From positions 1 to 44,043 of the forward strand of contig CAKSEL010000016.1 of assembly GCA_934446675.1 (NCBI GenBank): DNA of 44,043 bases, given 5' to 3'. A program made the translations under genes and the position numbers. This DNA is from an uncultured Eubacteriales bacterium. GTDB taxonomy: Bacteria; Bacillota; Clostridia; Oscillospirales; CAG-382. Under the pieces are notes generated by a model. It did no database searches. It saw only the letters and a program-made list of their open reading frames with translations, and was not told the DNA's origin. Positions within the stretch are counted from its first letter, which is position 1. The number at the start of each line of letters is the position of its first letter. Of the stretch, positions 22,552-32,645 are shown in pieces.

Positions 22552-23916
22552 TTATTCCTCAAATAATGCTTTTACAAAGTTTTTGCCGTTGAAGGTCTGA
22601 AGGTCGTCCATCTGTTCTCCTACACCGATAAACTTTACCGGTATGCCGAGTTCCTTTTTGACCGAGATAATAATTCCGCCCTTTGCCGTGCCGTCGAGCT
22701 TGGTAAGGATAATGCCGGTGATGTCGGACGTGTGCATAAATTCCTTTGCCTGGTTTATGGCGTTCTGACCGGTAACGGCGTCGAGTATAAGCAGCGTTTC
22801 GCGTCCCGCGCTGTTCAGCTCGCGGTCGATTACGCGGTTTATCTTTGCAAGCTCGTCCATAAGGTTTTTCTTTACGTGAAGTCTGCCGGCAGTGTCAACA
22901 ATGAGCACATCCGTGCCGTGGCTCTTGACATATGAGCAGGCGTCGAACACGACAGCCGCAGGGTCTGCGCCCTCTGAATGTTTGATTATCGGCACGCCGA
23001 CGCGGTTTGCCCAGATTTCAAGCTGATCTATGGCTGCCGCTCTGAAAGTGTCCGCTGCGGCAAGCGCCACGCTCTTTCCATCGTTTTTGAGCTTGTTTGC
23101 AAGCTTTGCAATTGATGTGGTTTTGCCTACGCCGTTTACGCCGATAACGAGAATTACCGTCGGTTTTGCTGAAACGTCAAGCGGTTCGTCCTCGCCTATG
23201 GTGCTTTCAAGAATGTCTATAAGCTCATTTTTTGCGTCTTCGGGTTCGGTTATGTGCTTTGACTTTATTCTGTCGCGCAATTCATCTATTATTTCGGACG
23301 TTATGTTTATTCCGACGTCCGACGCGATAAGCACCTCTTCGAGTTCTTCGATCATATCTTCGTCAACCTTGACAAAGCTCTTGAAAATGTCGTTTATCTG
23401 ACCGAAAACCGAATCTCTTGTGCGTTTGAGTCCCTCTTTCAGACGTTCAAAAAAGCCTTTGTGCTGCTCTTTCGGCTGTTCTTCGGAAAGCGTTTCGTCA
23501 GCTTCGCCGGAAATTTCTGTGTTTTCTTCCGTTTCTTCGGAATATTCCTGCTCCGGTTCTTCCGCGTTTTCCGGTTCAGCCGTTTCCGGCTCGCTTTCGG
23601 GCTGATTTTCGGACTCATAATACTGTTCGCCGTCGGTGTTTTCGCCGTCGGCATCGGTTACGCTTTCTTTGACGTACATATTTTCGTTTTGTTCCGAAAC
23701 ACCGTCCGCGTCATTGTCGGCGGTGTTATGCACATCTTCGGAATCGGGGACATCTTCCATATTTTCGTGATCTTCCGTGAAATCCTCGGTTACGGTGCCG
23801 TCGGACTCCGATTGCTGCTCGTCCTGCTTTTGTATTTCGTCATCGTTTTGACGGTCGTTTCGGTATTCGTCCTGTTCGTCCTTTTTGTTTTTTTTGAAAA
23901 AGTCAAATAATCCCAT
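22552..23916 (-). CDS. ftsY: Signal recognition particle receptor FtsY
   Basis: A 454-residue SRP-GTPase. The N-terminus (MGLFDFFKKNKKDEQ) can touch the membrane and is followed by a very acidic stretch of about 125 residues rich in Glu and Asp. The N domain starts near FFERLKEGLKRTRD. The G domain has Walker A GVNGVGKTTSIAKLA, the insertion DTFRAAAIDQLEIWA, the DTAGR switch, TKLDGTAKGG and the end GVGEQMDDLQTFNGKNFVKA. FtsY docks ribosome-SRP complexes at the Sec translocon. It lies 18 bases after smc. The long acidic domain is larger than in Bacillus FtsY and more like proteobacterial forms. Confidence 0.96.
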   Translation of the reverse strand: MGLFDFFKKNKKDEQDEYRNDRQNDDEIQKQDEQQSESDGTVTEDFTEDHENMEDVPDSEDVHNTADNDADGVSEQNENMYVKESVTDADGENTDGEQYYESENQPESEPETAEPENAEEPEQEYSEETEENTEISGEADETLSEEQPKEQHKGFFERLKEGLKRTRDSVFGQINDIFKSFVKVDEDMIEELEEVLIASDVGINITSEIIDELRDRIKSKHITEPEDAKNELIDILESTIGEDEPLDVSAKPTVILVIGVNGVGKTTSIAKLANKLKNDGKSVALAAADTFRAAAIDQLEIWANRVGVPIIKHSEGADPAAVVFDACSYVKSHGTDVLIVDTAGRLHVKKNLMDELAKINRVIDRELNSAGRETLLILDAVTGQNAINQAKEFMHTSDITGIILTKLDGTAKGGIIISVKKELGIPVKFIGVGEQMDDLQTFNGKNFVKALFEE

Positions 23917-23934
23917 TTGGCGTACTCCTTGTAA

Positions 23935-26900
23935 TTACAGTTTTATGCCGGTTTTCTTTTCAACGTCGTCAATGTTTACCTTTAAGAAACTCGAAACGCC
24001 TTTTTCCTGCATGGTAACGCCGTACATGGTGTCTGCAACCTCCATAGTACCGCGGCGGTGAGTGATAATGATAAACTGAGTGTCGCTGTTCTTCTTTACG
24101 TATGATGCAAAGCGGTTTACGTTTACGTCGTCGAGAGCCGCCTCAATTTCGTCGAAAATGTAGAAAGGCGCAGGGTTTACCTTGAGAATTGCAAAGTAAA
24201 GCGCGATTGCGGTAAACGCCTGTTCTCCGCCCGAAAGCAGAGATATGTTCTTAACCATTTTTCCGGGCGGCTGAACGTTTATCTCAATGCCCGATTCAAG
24301 CAGATTTTCGGGATCGGTTATGACGATCTCAGCGTTACCTCCGCCGAATAAGTCGCAGAAAACCTCTTTGAACTGCTTGTTTATTTCGTCAACGGCGTTT
24401 GAAAACATGGTTTTCATGTCGGTTTCAAGACGTTTTATAATGCCTTCAAGCGACGCCTTTGACTTTTCGAGGTCGTTTATCTGACCCGTGAGGAAATCAT
24501 AGCGTTCCTTGGTTTCGCGGTATTCTTCGACTGCGTTTACATTGATGTGTCCGAGCGCGCGTATCTTTGCCTTGACGCTTGCAAGCTCAGATGCGTCACC
24601 CTCTTTCGGACTTTCAAATCCGAGAGCCGACGCGTCCGTAAAGGTAAGCGTGTATTCCTCCCAGAGCTTTGCGGTTAAGTCGTCGTATTCGTTCTTGTAC
24701 TTTTCGAGAGCCGATTCGAGCTTTGTCATTTCGCGGAAGAATACTTCCTTGTCGCCCTGAAGATCGCGCTGCTTTTCACGGTTTATATTAATTTCGCGCT
24801 CAAGCTTTTCGGAGCTTTCCATGCTCTCGTCAAAGCTTTTCTTTAATTCTTCGAGATGTTCCGCCGCTTTTTTCGCGTCGTCCGCAAGCTTTTCTATATC
24901 AACGTTTATGCCCGAAAGCTGTTTTTCTATCTCCGAAAGTTCCTCTTTCAGCAAAAGCGTTCTTCTTACGTTGTCCGCAATTAAAGATTTCTGTGTTTCA
25001 AGGTTGTTTTGCGCAGACTCTATGTCTTTCTGCGACGATACCGCGAGAAGTCTTGCGTTTCCGAGTTCTTCTTCGGCTTTTGCCCTTTGCGTGTCGCGCT
25101 CGTCAAGCAGCTTTTTGAGCGAGGCAAGCTCTGTGCCGAGAGCCTCGAGATGAGCCTGCTTTTCTGCCTTTTGCAGCGACAGGGCAGACAGTCTTTCCTT
25201 TATCTTGTCGTCGCTTGTTTCGTCAAGCTGCAGGCGCATATTTTTAAGGCGTGCCGAACACGCGTCAATGTGCTCTGTATTGATCTTTATATCGTTTTCG
25301 CTTCTGTACAGACCGCTGTCGGCACTCGAAAGGTCGTTTCGCAAGCCCTCGATGTATTCTGCCGTGCTTTGGCGTTCTTCTGCGTTCTGCTTTATTTCTT
25401 CGCGCAGTTCTTTCATGCGCTTTCCGGTCTTTGCAATGCTTTCGTCAAGAGAGGCAATGTCCGCGTTACGCGACATGACGCCGGTGCGTGCCGCAGCCGA
25501 ACCGCCCGTATACGAACCTCCGGCGTTGATTACCTGACCGTCCAAAGTTACTATTTTGAAACGGTAGGAGTATTTTCTCGCAATGTCCGACGCGTTGTCA
25601 ATGTTGTCTGCAACAAGCGTTCTTCCGAGCAGATTTTCCGCAATCACACGGTACTTTTTTTCGTATGTCACAAGGTCGCTTGCGGTTCCGATGTATCCGC
25701 GCTCAAGCGATAATCCCTGTTCGTTCAGAGTTCTGCCGTTTACCGAGGTGAGCGGAAGAAAAGTCGCGCGTCCGCCGTTTGTGCGCTTCAAGAAACGTAT
25801 AGACTCTTTTGCGCTGTATTCGTCCTCTACGACAATGTTTGAAACCGCAGCGCCGAGCGCCGTTTCTATGGCGGTCACATATTGTCCCGAAACTCCGAGT
25901 ATTCGCGAAACTGGGCCGCAGATACCCGAAAGGCTTTTTTCGTTCATGACGGACTTTACGCTGCCGGGATAACCGTCAAGCATCTTGTCCATTCTGTCGA
26001 GAACGTCGCGGCGGTGCGAGTCGGCGGCGTATTTAGCCTCAAGCTCGTTTTTTGTGCGCAGAAGCTCGTCGCGTTTTGACGAAAGTTCTTCGAGATTTTT
26101 TCTTTCCGAGGATATTTCGGCGTTTAACTGGTCTTTCTGTGATAAAAAGTCCTTTTTTCTCTGTTCTGCGTTTTCAAGCGCGGTGTAAGCCTGTTCAAGC
26201 TCTTCGTCTGCTTTTTTTATTTCGGATTCGAGAAATTCGCGGCGTTCCTTTTCGGATTTCTGAGAGTTTTCCTCCGCCGCCTCTTTGATCGTAAGATCCG
26301 TAAGTTCTTCGGAGCAGGCTCTGATCTCGTCCTGCTTTGATTCTATGTCTTTTTCGGCATTTGCTACGAGAAGTGCTGTGTCTGCGGCTTTTTTCTCACA
26401 TTCCTCCGAAGTTTTCAGCGCGTTTTCAGATGCCGTTTTTGCGCCGTCAAGAGCTTTTTCACACTCCGAAAGGCGCGTTTTCAGCAATGTAAGCTCGTCC
26501 TGCGATAAAAGCTTGATTTCGGCGTTTATCTGGCTTTTTCTCTCGTTGTGGTGGGATATATCGTTCTGAGAGAGGTTTTTTAAGTTTTCAAGTCTGTTTC
26601 TTTCGGCTTCAGCCTCCGAAATGCTGTTTCTTATGCTTTCTGTCTGCTGATTTACAAACAGCTTTTTGTTGGATAAGCCTTCGATGGACGCGTCAAGCAT
26701 TTCAAGCTCGCCGTCCTTGTTCTCGTATGAGGATTTTGCCGCTGAATATTTGTTTTCAACTTCCTTTGAACGGTCGGAAGCCTTTATTATTCTGTCAAGC
26801 CAGATTGAAACCTCGAGCTGTTTTTTGCGTTCGGATAAAACAAGATATTTCTGAGCGTTTTCGGCGTCTTTTTCGAGCGGAGCAAGACGTAAGAAAATTT

Positions 26901-27489
26901 CGCCCACAATGTCGTTTACTCTTATTAAATGCGTTTCGGTTTCGGCAAGCTTTTTTTCGGTTTCGTTCTTTTTGTAGCGGTACTTTGAAATTCCGGCGGC
27001 TTCTTCAAATATGTGGCGTCTTTCGTCGCTTTTCTGCGAGATGACCTCGGCGATCTTGCCCTGACCTACGACGGAATATCCCTCTCTGCCTATACCGGTG
27101 TTTAGAAAAAGCTCGTATATGTCCTTTAATCTTGACGGCTTGTCGTTTATTCTGTATTCGCTGTCGCCGGAACGGTAGTATTTTCTTGTGACCTTAACTT
27201 CCTCTGTGTCGCACGGAAGTTCTTTTCCCGAATTGTCTATAATTATGGAGACCTCGCAGAATCCCGTCTGGGTACGCTTTGCCGTACCGGCGAAGATTAC
27301 GTCCTCCATTTTTGAACCTCTGAGCGACTTCGGCGACATTTCGCCGAGAACCCAGCGGACGGCGTCCGATACGTTTGATTTGCCGCTTCCGTTAGGACCT
27401 ACGACAGCCGTCACGCCCTTTTGAAATTCAAGTCTTGTTTTGTCGGGAAAAGATTTGAAGCCTCTTAACTCCAACGCTTTTAAGTACAA
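23935..27489 (-). CDS. smc: Chromosome segregation protein SMC
   Basis: An 1184-residue SMC ATPase, normal bacterial length. The head starts LKALELRGFKSFPDKTRLEF with Walker A VGPNGSGKSNVSDA at about 32-45. Two long coiled coils (about 165-500 and 680-1015) flank a hinge with GVSGQYVTAIETALGAAVSN and GGRATFLPL. The C-terminal head has the signature LLSGGEQAFTAIALYFAILK and Walker B FYIFDEIEAALDD. It folds and separates newly copied chromosomes with ScpA and ScpB, which are not in this window. Its start overlaps the radical SAM gene by ten bases. Confidence 0.97.
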   Translation of the reverse strand: MYLKALELRGFKSFPDKTRLEFQKGVTAVVGPNGSGKSNVSDAVRWVLGEMSPKSLRGSKMEDVIFAGTAKRTQTGFCEVSIIIDNSGKELPCDTEEVKVTRKYYRSGDSEYRINDKPSRLKDIYELFLNTGIGREGYSVVGQGKIAEVISQKSDERRHIFEEAAGISKYRYKKNETEKKLAETETHLIRVNDIVGEIFLRLAPLEKDAENAQKYLVLSERKKQLEVSIWLDRIIKASDRSKEVENKYSAAKSSYENKDGELEMLDASIEGLSNKKLFVNQQTESIRNSISEAEAERNRLENLKNLSQNDISHHNERKSQINAEIKLLSQDELTLLKTRLSECEKALDGAKTASENALKTSEECEKKAADTALLVANAEKDIESKQDEIRACSEELTDLTIKEAAEENSQKSEKERREFLESEIKKADEELEQAYTALENAEQRKKDFLSQKDQLNAEISSERKNLEELSSKRDELLRTKNELEAKYAADSHRRDVLDRMDKMLDGYPGSVKSVMNEKSLSGICGPVSRILGVSGQYVTAIETALGAAVSNIVVEDEYSAKESIRFLKRTNGGRATFLPLTSVNGRTLNEQGLSLERGYIGTASDLVTYEKKYRVIAENLLGRTLVADNIDNASDIARKYSYRFKIVTLDGQVINAGGSYTGGSAAARTGVMSRNADIASLDESIAKTGKRMKELREEIKQNAEERQSTAEYIEGLRNDLSSADSGLYRSENDIKINTEHIDACSARLKNMRLQLDETSDDKIKERLSALSLQKAEKQAHLEALGTELASLKKLLDERDTQRAKAEEELGNARLLAVSSQKDIESAQNNLETQKSLIADNVRRTLLLKEELSEIEKQLSGINVDIEKLADDAKKAAEHLEELKKSFDESMESSEKLEREININREKQRDLQGDKEVFFREMTKLESALEKYKNEYDDLTAKLWEEYTLTFTDASALGFESPKEGDASELASVKAKIRALGHINVNAVEEYRETKERYDFLTGQINDLEKSKASLEGIIKRLETDMKTMFSNAVDEINKQFKEVFCDLFGGGNAEIVITDPENLLESGIEINVQPPGKMVKNISLLSGGEQAFTAIALYFAILKVNPAPFYIFDEIEAALDDVNVNRFASYVKKNSDTQFIIITHRRGTMEVADTMYGVTMQEKGVSSFLKVNIDDVEKKTGIKL

Positions 27490-28568
27490 TTTGTTTTCCT
27501 CCGTGTACGCTTGTTTTTGCAGTAATTCTCTGCGCTTATAATAAATTTTCCGACGTTTACGGAATCTGTCGGTATGATTTTAATGTCTGTGATGCTGGGG
27601 TTTCTCTGAGAGAGAAGGGATAACATACGTGATTTATTTGACGATTTTTGTCCCGCGATTTTTGACGAGTCGGATTTTGAGCAGTGAATACAGATGTTGA
27701 CTTTTCCGGGAATATTTTGCGCAAGAGCGAGCATTTCGCTGAGTCTGCCGCATAGCTTTTCGTAATAGTATTCTCCGAGAACAAGCTCTCCCAGAGCCGG
27801 GTGGTTTGCACCGGCGTATACGTCCGAACCCGAAAGCTGTTCCGACGCGCAAAGACCTATACGCAGAACCTTTACGTGCGCTTTGTCAAATACGGCATAT
27901 ACTGCGGCGCTTCTTTTCACTGCGTCCTCATTTGTAAGCGGAGTGTATTCTGTGCGCAATGCCATGTTGCAAAGCTCGGTGTTTCTGAATACGACGGTCG
28001 GGTAAATTCTCGCGCCGTCTGCGCCCATTTCAACTATTTGCCCTGCCGTGTATACTTCGTCAGCCTGCGACGAGCCGGGAAGTCCCGTCATCATCTGCCC
28101 GACGAGGTTAAAGCCGTATTCCTTTATGAGCGCGCAGGCTTTTCTTGTCTGTCCGACCGTGTGGCCGCGGCGCGACATGTCAAGCACTCTTTGAACCATG
28201 CTCTGTATGCCGAGTTCAACGTCCGTAACGCCGTGCGTTTTTAAAATCTCTAAAATCTCGCGGTCTATATAGTCCGGACGTGTTGACAGCCTTATTGATC
28301 TGACTTTTCCGTTTTTTACGTATTCGTAAGCCGTGTCCAAAAGGCTTGTCATAAGCTCATTTCCGATACCGGTAAAGCTGCCGCCGAAAAATGCGATCTC
28401 GGCAAAGTCGTCCGAACACACCGTTGACAGCGCCGTTTCAATTTCTGGACGTATATCCCTGTGCGCGCTGCCGCTTGTTCCGGTAATACTTCTCTGGTCG
28501 CAGAATACGCAGGAGTTTTTGCAGCCTTCGTGCGGAATAAAAATGGGAATATTTACGTGGCGCGGCAT
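27480..28568 (-). CDS. Elp3-like radical SAM protein of the rnc-smc locus
   Basis: A 362-residue radical SAM enzyme. The cluster-binding motif is CKNSCVFCDQ (Cys x3 Cys x2 Cys) near residues 16-23, within IPIFIPHEGCKNSCVFCDQ. Later signatures are FFGGSFTGI, IRLSTRPDYID, VTDVELGIQSMVQRVLDMSR, GHTVGQTRKACALIKEYGFN and GLPGSSQADEVYTAGQIVEM. These are Elp3-type features, but the acetyltransferase domain of true Elp3 is absent. The family is commonly found between rnc and smc in Clostridia and its reaction is not established. It begins one base after rnc. Confidence 0.88.
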   Translation of the reverse strand: MPRHVNIPIFIPHEGCKNSCVFCDQRSITGTSGSAHRDIRPEIETALSTVCSDDFAEIAFFGGSFTGIGNELMTSLLDTAYEYVKNGKVRSIRLSTRPDYIDREILEILKTHGVTDVELGIQSMVQRVLDMSRRGHTVGQTRKACALIKEYGFNLVGQMMTGLPGSSQADEVYTAGQIVEMGADGARIYPTVVFRNTELCNMALRTEYTPLTNEDAVKRSAAVYAVFDKAHVKVLRIGLCASEQLSGSDVYAGANHPALGELVLGEYYYEKLCGRLSEMLALAQNIPGKVNICIHCSKSDSSKIAGQKSSNKSRMLSLLSQRNPSITDIKIIPTDSVNVGKFIISAENYCKNKRTRRKTNCT

Positions 28569-28569
28569 A

Positions 28570-29277
28570 TTAACCCTTAACTTTTCCGAACAGAATAAGA
28601 GCCTGTTTTGCAGCCTCCTGCTCGGCGTCTCTCTTTGAAGAGCCTGTGCCTTTGCCTATAATGTTGTTGTTGAGCTTTACGGCATATTCAAAACTTTTGC
28701 TGTGCGACGGGCCGCTTTCCGAGAGCATTTCGTATTCGAGAATGTCGCCCTTGTTCTGCTGGATAAACTTTTGCAGCAGAGTTTTGTAGTCCTCGCTTCC
28801 GCCGTCGCGTATAAGCTTGTCGGCTGCGGCGGTAAGGTAGGGAAGTACGAACTTTCTAGCCTTTTCAAAGCCGCCGTCGAGATATATAGCCGCAAGCAGA
28901 GCCTCGAATGCGTCCGCAAGGGTTGAACGGCGCGTGCGTCCTCCGCTCACTTCTTCGCCGTGTCCGAGAAACAGATATTTTCCGAGATCAATGTCCGTCG
29001 CATATTCGTAAAGCGCGTTTTCGCATACGATTCCTGCGCGTATCTTCGTAAGATCTCCCTCAAACATATTCTTGTTGCCCTTGAAAAGATGAACGCTTGC
29101 AACAAGAGATAAGACCGAGTCTCCCAAAAATTCGAGACGTTCGTTGTACATTATGTTTTCGCCCTTTGCTTTGAGTTCGTTCGCATACGACGAGTGCGTC
29201 AGAGCCGTGTCAAGCAGACTCTTGTCGCGGAATTCGTATCCGATTCTTTCTTCAAGCAAAGCTGAATGTTCCGGCAT
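28570..29277 (-). CDS. rnc: Ribonuclease III
   Basis: A 235-residue dsRNA endonuclease that processes rRNA precursors and structured mRNAs. The nuclease signature is NERLEFLGDSVLSLVASVHL, with the acidic residues of the metal site; a second acidic patch is in LADAFEALLAAIYLDGG. The C-terminal dsRNA-binding domain runs from DYKTLLQKFIQQNKGDILEY to SSKRDAEQEAAKQALILF. Length is normal. In many Bacillota acpP lies between plsX and rnc; here only 44 bases separate them. Confidence 0.97.
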   Translation of the reverse strand: MPEHSALLEERIGYEFRDKSLLDTALTHSSYANELKAKGENIMYNERLEFLGDSVLSLVASVHLFKGNKNMFEGDLTKIRAGIVCENALYEYATDIDLGKYLFLGHGEEVSGGRTRRSTLADAFEALLAAIYLDGGFEKARKFVLPYLTAAADKLIRDGGSEDYKTLLQKFIQQNKGDILEYEMLSESGPSHSKSFEYAVKLNNNIIGKGTGSSKRDAEQEAAKQALILFGKVKG

Positions 29278-29321
29278 TTGTTTTTACCTCACAATCAAAA
29301 TATAAATAAGCAGTTTGTTGT

Positions 29322-30326
29322 TTAATTTTCGTTATCGGGTTTCTGCGCCATTGCGGCAATATCTTCGATCATGCCCGACTGTGCATATCGCTTAGCCTGA
29401 CCTATGCATGCCGCAACGCTTACGTAATTTGCGCTGCCGTGAGCCTTTATAACGGGTTTTGCAACGCCTAAGAAGGGCGCTCCGCCGTATACCGAGTAGT
29501 CCATTTCGCGCGAGAGCTGTTTTATGCTGCCCGACGCGAATATATATGCGATCTTTGAAAGAAGATTGCGCTTAAACAGCCTGTTAAGACAGTTTTTTAC
29601 AAGCCAGCCCGCGCCTTCGCACATCTTGAGTACGACATTTCCCGTAAATCCGTCGGCGATTATGACGTCGGCTTCGCCTTTGGGAATATCTCTGCCCTCA
29701 ATGTTGCCGATAAAGTTTAAGGACGCGTCGTTTTTGAGCGCCTTGTAGGTCTCCTGCTGCAATGGAGTTCCTTTGTGTTCTTCGGCACCGTTGTTGACAA
29801 GCGCGATTTTTGGATTATCTATGCCCATTACGTTTTTCATGTAAAGATTTCCCATGTGCGCGAACATTATAAGGTCTTCAGGTGAGCATACAGCCTGAGC
29901 GCCGGAGTCCGCAAGCAGGGTGGGAGAGCCGAGAGGGATAATTGCGCCGAGAGCCGGTCTGCGCACACCCTTAATTCTTCTGAGCATAAGCGTTGAGCCT
30001 GTAAGCAAAGCCCCCGTGTTTCCTGCGCATACAAGCGCGTCGCCCTCTCCGTCCTTTAACAGCTTTATCGAAAGAGCCATGCTGGATTCGTTCTTTTCCT
30101 TTAAAACAGAGCCGGGTTCGTCCTCCATTGTAAGGTTCTCGCCCGTGTTTTCAACAATGCGCACACCGTCCAACGAAAGTTTTTCCTTTGCAACGGCAGA
30201 TTCTATTTCGGATCTTGTTCCGACAAGAATAAGTTCCGTTCCGTGCTGCTTTGCGCCGATGAGCGCACCCTTTACTATCTCATACGGAGCATTGTCTCCG
30301 CTCATGCAGTCAACTATAATTTTCAT
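29322..30326 (-). CDS. plsX: Phosphate acyltransferase PlsX
   Basis: A 334-residue enzyme that makes acyl-phosphate from acyl-ACP for phospholipid synthesis, acting at the membrane surface. Family motifs are MKIIVDCMSGDNAPYEIVKG, MEDEPGSVLKEKNESSM, LVCAGNTGALLTGSTLMLRR, VNNGAEEHKGTPLQQETYK and ADGFTGNVVLKMCEG, with GGAPFLGVAKPVIKAHGS near the end. Length is normal. It follows topA by 33 bases. Confidence 0.96.
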   Translation of the reverse strand: MKIIVDCMSGDNAPYEIVKGALIGAKQHGTELILVGTRSEIESAVAKEKLSLDGVRIVENTGENLTMEDEPGSVLKEKNESSMALSIKLLKDGEGDALVCAGNTGALLTGSTLMLRRIKGVRRPALGAIIPLGSPTLLADSGAQAVCSPEDLIMFAHMGNLYMKNVMGIDNPKIALVNNGAEEHKGTPLQQETYKALKNDASLNFIGNIEGRDIPKGEADVIIADGFTGNVVLKMCEGAGWLVKNCLNRLFKRNLLSKIAYIFASGSIKQLSREMDYSVYGGAPFLGVAKPVIKAHGSANYVSVAACIGQAKRYAQSGMIEDIAAMAQKPDNEN

Positions 30327-30359
30327 AACGGTTTTTTACCGCCTTTCGCAAACATAAGA

Positions 30360-32645
30360 TCAGTTGTCATCTTTGGATTCGGATTCGGGAATTTCAGCCT
30401 TGTACGAACACTCCTTGTTAAGGCAGACATACATATTCTTGCCTCGCTTTTTGAGAAGCATTCCGCCGCATATGGGGCACTTTTCGTTTGTGGGAGTGTC
30501 GCAGGAGGTGAACTTGCATTTCGGATAGCTCGAACAGCTGTAAAATGCCGTTCTGTTCTTGCCGCGGCGCATTACTATCTTTGAACCGCATAACGGACAG
30601 GGCACGTCAAGCTCTTTGTTTATGGGTTTTGTTCCGCTGCATTTCGGATAATCCGAGCAGGCGTAGAACATTCCGTATCTTCCGCGGCGGATTACCATGG
30701 GAGAGCCGCATATATCGCACTTTATGTCGTCGGGAGCCGGCTGCGGCGCGTTTGCCGTATCGTCTTTGGCTTCGACGGCGTTTCCGTCCTTGTCAAGCGG
30801 TTTTGTGTTCTTGCAGGCCGGATAGTTGGGACAAGCCGCAAACTTTCCGAATCTTCCGCTCTTTACGACCATCTTGCTGCCGCACTTTTCGCATACGATG
30901 TCGGTTTCTATAACCGGCAGCTTGTAGTTTTTCTGTTCGACGGTCTTTTCGGCTTTTGAAAGCTCAGACGCAAAATCGTCGTAAAATTCTTTGAGTACGT
31001 CAAGCATATGCTTTTTGCCGTCCTCTATCTCGTCAAGTGAGCTTTCCATGGTCGCCGTGAAGTTGTAGTCAACGACGTCGGGAAAATTGTCCGTCATAAG
31101 GCTTGTGGTAAGTTCGCCGAGAACAGTCGGAGACAGTGTTTTTGAAACTCTTTCGACATATCCTCTCTGAACTATGGTTGTAATTGTGGGAGTGTAGGTG
31201 CTCGGACGTCCAATTCCTTTTTCTTCAAGAGTCTTGATAAGAGAAGCTTCGTTGTAGCGTGCCGGAGGCTGCGTGAAGTGCTGTGCGGGGGTTGTTTCGG
31301 CAACCTCTAACTTCTCGCCTTCGGAAACGTTCGGCAGAAGTCCGTCCTTTTCCTTAGAATCGGAGTTCTGGGTGTCGTCCGTGCTTTCTTCGTATACAGA
31401 CATAAATCCGGGGAATTTTACGGTGTATCCCGATGAGCGGAATATGCTGTTTCCGGCTTCGGAATCGATATTTACCGTGTCAAGTACGGCGCTTGCCATC
31501 TGGCTTGAAATAAATCTGTCCCAGATAAGCTTGTAGAGCTTGTACTGATCGTTTGAAAGATAGGAACGTATGGCTTTGGGCGGATACTCCATGTATGACG
31601 GACGTATAGCCTCGTGCGCGTCCTGTGCGCCGTTTCTCGACTTGTATATGCGGCGTGTTTTGGGATAAAAGCTTTCGCCGTAGGTTTCGGTGATGTACTG
31701 CTTTGCGGCGTCGGCTGCAATATCGGAAATGCGCAGCGAGTCGGTTCTCATGTAAGAGATTATACCGTGCGTTCCGTGCTCACCGAGAGCGACGCCCTCA
31801 TACAGTTCCTGTGCCGTTTTCATGGTCTTTGCCGACGGAAAACCGAGACGTCTGTATGCCTCCTGCTGTAATGTGGAGGTGATGAAAGGCGGTGCCGGAT
31901 TTTTTGTGCGCTCCGCTTTTTTTATGCTCTTTACGGTTATTCCGTGTTTTTTGATTTCTTCGAGAACGCTGTCGGCGTCGGCTTTTGAGCCGAGTTCCTT
32001 TTTGCCGTCGGAATCTCCGAAATAGTAAGCCGAAAAGGTCTTTCCCGAATTTGTCTTTAAAGTAATATCCACCGACCAGTATTCCTTGGGCTTGAACGCG
32101 CGTATCTCGTTTTCTCTGTCAACTATAAGGCGCGTTGCGACAGACTGAACGCGTCCTGCGGAAAGGCCGCTCTTTACGTTTTTCCAAAGCACGGGGCTTA
32201 ATTTGTAGCCGACGATTCTGTCTAAAATTCTGCGCGCCTGCTGTGCGTCAACAAGATTCATGTCGATCTTGCCGGAGTGCTTGATCGCCTCTTTTACGCA
32301 GGGCTTTGTGATCTCGTTGAACTTGACGCGCTTTATCTTGTCCTCTGGTATTCCGAGAACGTTTGCAAGGTGCCATGATATTGCCTCTCCTTCGCGGTCA
32401 GGGTCGGTTGCGAGAAAAACGGCGTCCGCGCTTTTTGCTTCGGCTTTAAGCTCTTTTATAAGGTCGCCTTTGCCGCGGATATTTATATATTTGGGTGTGA
32501 AATCGTTTTCTATGTCTACTCCGAGCGTGCTTTTCGGAAGATCTCTTACGTGTCCTTTTGACGCAGTTACCTTGTAATTTTTGCCGAGGTAACCTTTTAT
32601 GGTCTTGGCTTTTGCGGGTGACTCAACTATAACAAGATTTGCCAA
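30360..32645 (-). CDS. topA: DNA topoisomerase I
   Basis: A 761-residue type IA topoisomerase that relaxes negative supercoils. The best start is TTG 32645, right after AGAGGAACAGAA and directly before the conserved ANLVIVESPAKAKTIKGYLG. The toprim domain includes ATDPDREGEAISWHL. The catalytic Tyr lies in HGIISYMRTDSLRIS. Four C-terminal zinc ribbons follow: CEKCGSKMVV...CPNYPAC, CDICGSPMVI...CSDYPKC, CPLCGSKIVM...CSSYPKC and CPICGGMLLK...CLNKEC. The UUG start may lower its translation. It follows dprA by 55 bases. Confidence 0.96.
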   Translation of the reverse strand: MANLVIVESPAKAKTIKGYLGKNYKVTASKGHVRDLPKSTLGVDIENDFTPKYINIRGKGDLIKELKAEAKSADAVFLATDPDREGEAISWHLANVLGIPEDKIKRVKFNEITKPCVKEAIKHSGKIDMNLVDAQQARRILDRIVGYKLSPVLWKNVKSGLSAGRVQSVATRLIVDRENEIRAFKPKEYWSVDITLKTNSGKTFSAYYFGDSDGKKELGSKADADSVLEEIKKHGITVKSIKKAERTKNPAPPFITSTLQQEAYRRLGFPSAKTMKTAQELYEGVALGEHGTHGIISYMRTDSLRISDIAADAAKQYITETYGESFYPKTRRIYKSRNGAQDAHEAIRPSYMEYPPKAIRSYLSNDQYKLYKLIWDRFISSQMASAVLDTVNIDSEAGNSIFRSSGYTVKFPGFMSVYEESTDDTQNSDSKEKDGLLPNVSEGEKLEVAETTPAQHFTQPPARYNEASLIKTLEEKGIGRPSTYTPTITTIVQRGYVERVSKTLSPTVLGELTTSLMTDNFPDVVDYNFTATMESSLDEIEDGKKHMLDVLKEFYDDFASELSKAEKTVEQKNYKLPVIETDIVCEKCGSKMVVKSGRFGKFAACPNYPACKNTKPLDKDGNAVEAKDDTANAPQPAPDDIKCDICGSPMVIRRGRYGMFYACSDYPKCSGTKPINKELDVPCPLCGSKIVMRRGKNRTAFYSCSSYPKCKFTSCDTPTNEKCPICGGMLLKKRGKNMYVCLNKECSYKAEIPESESKDDN

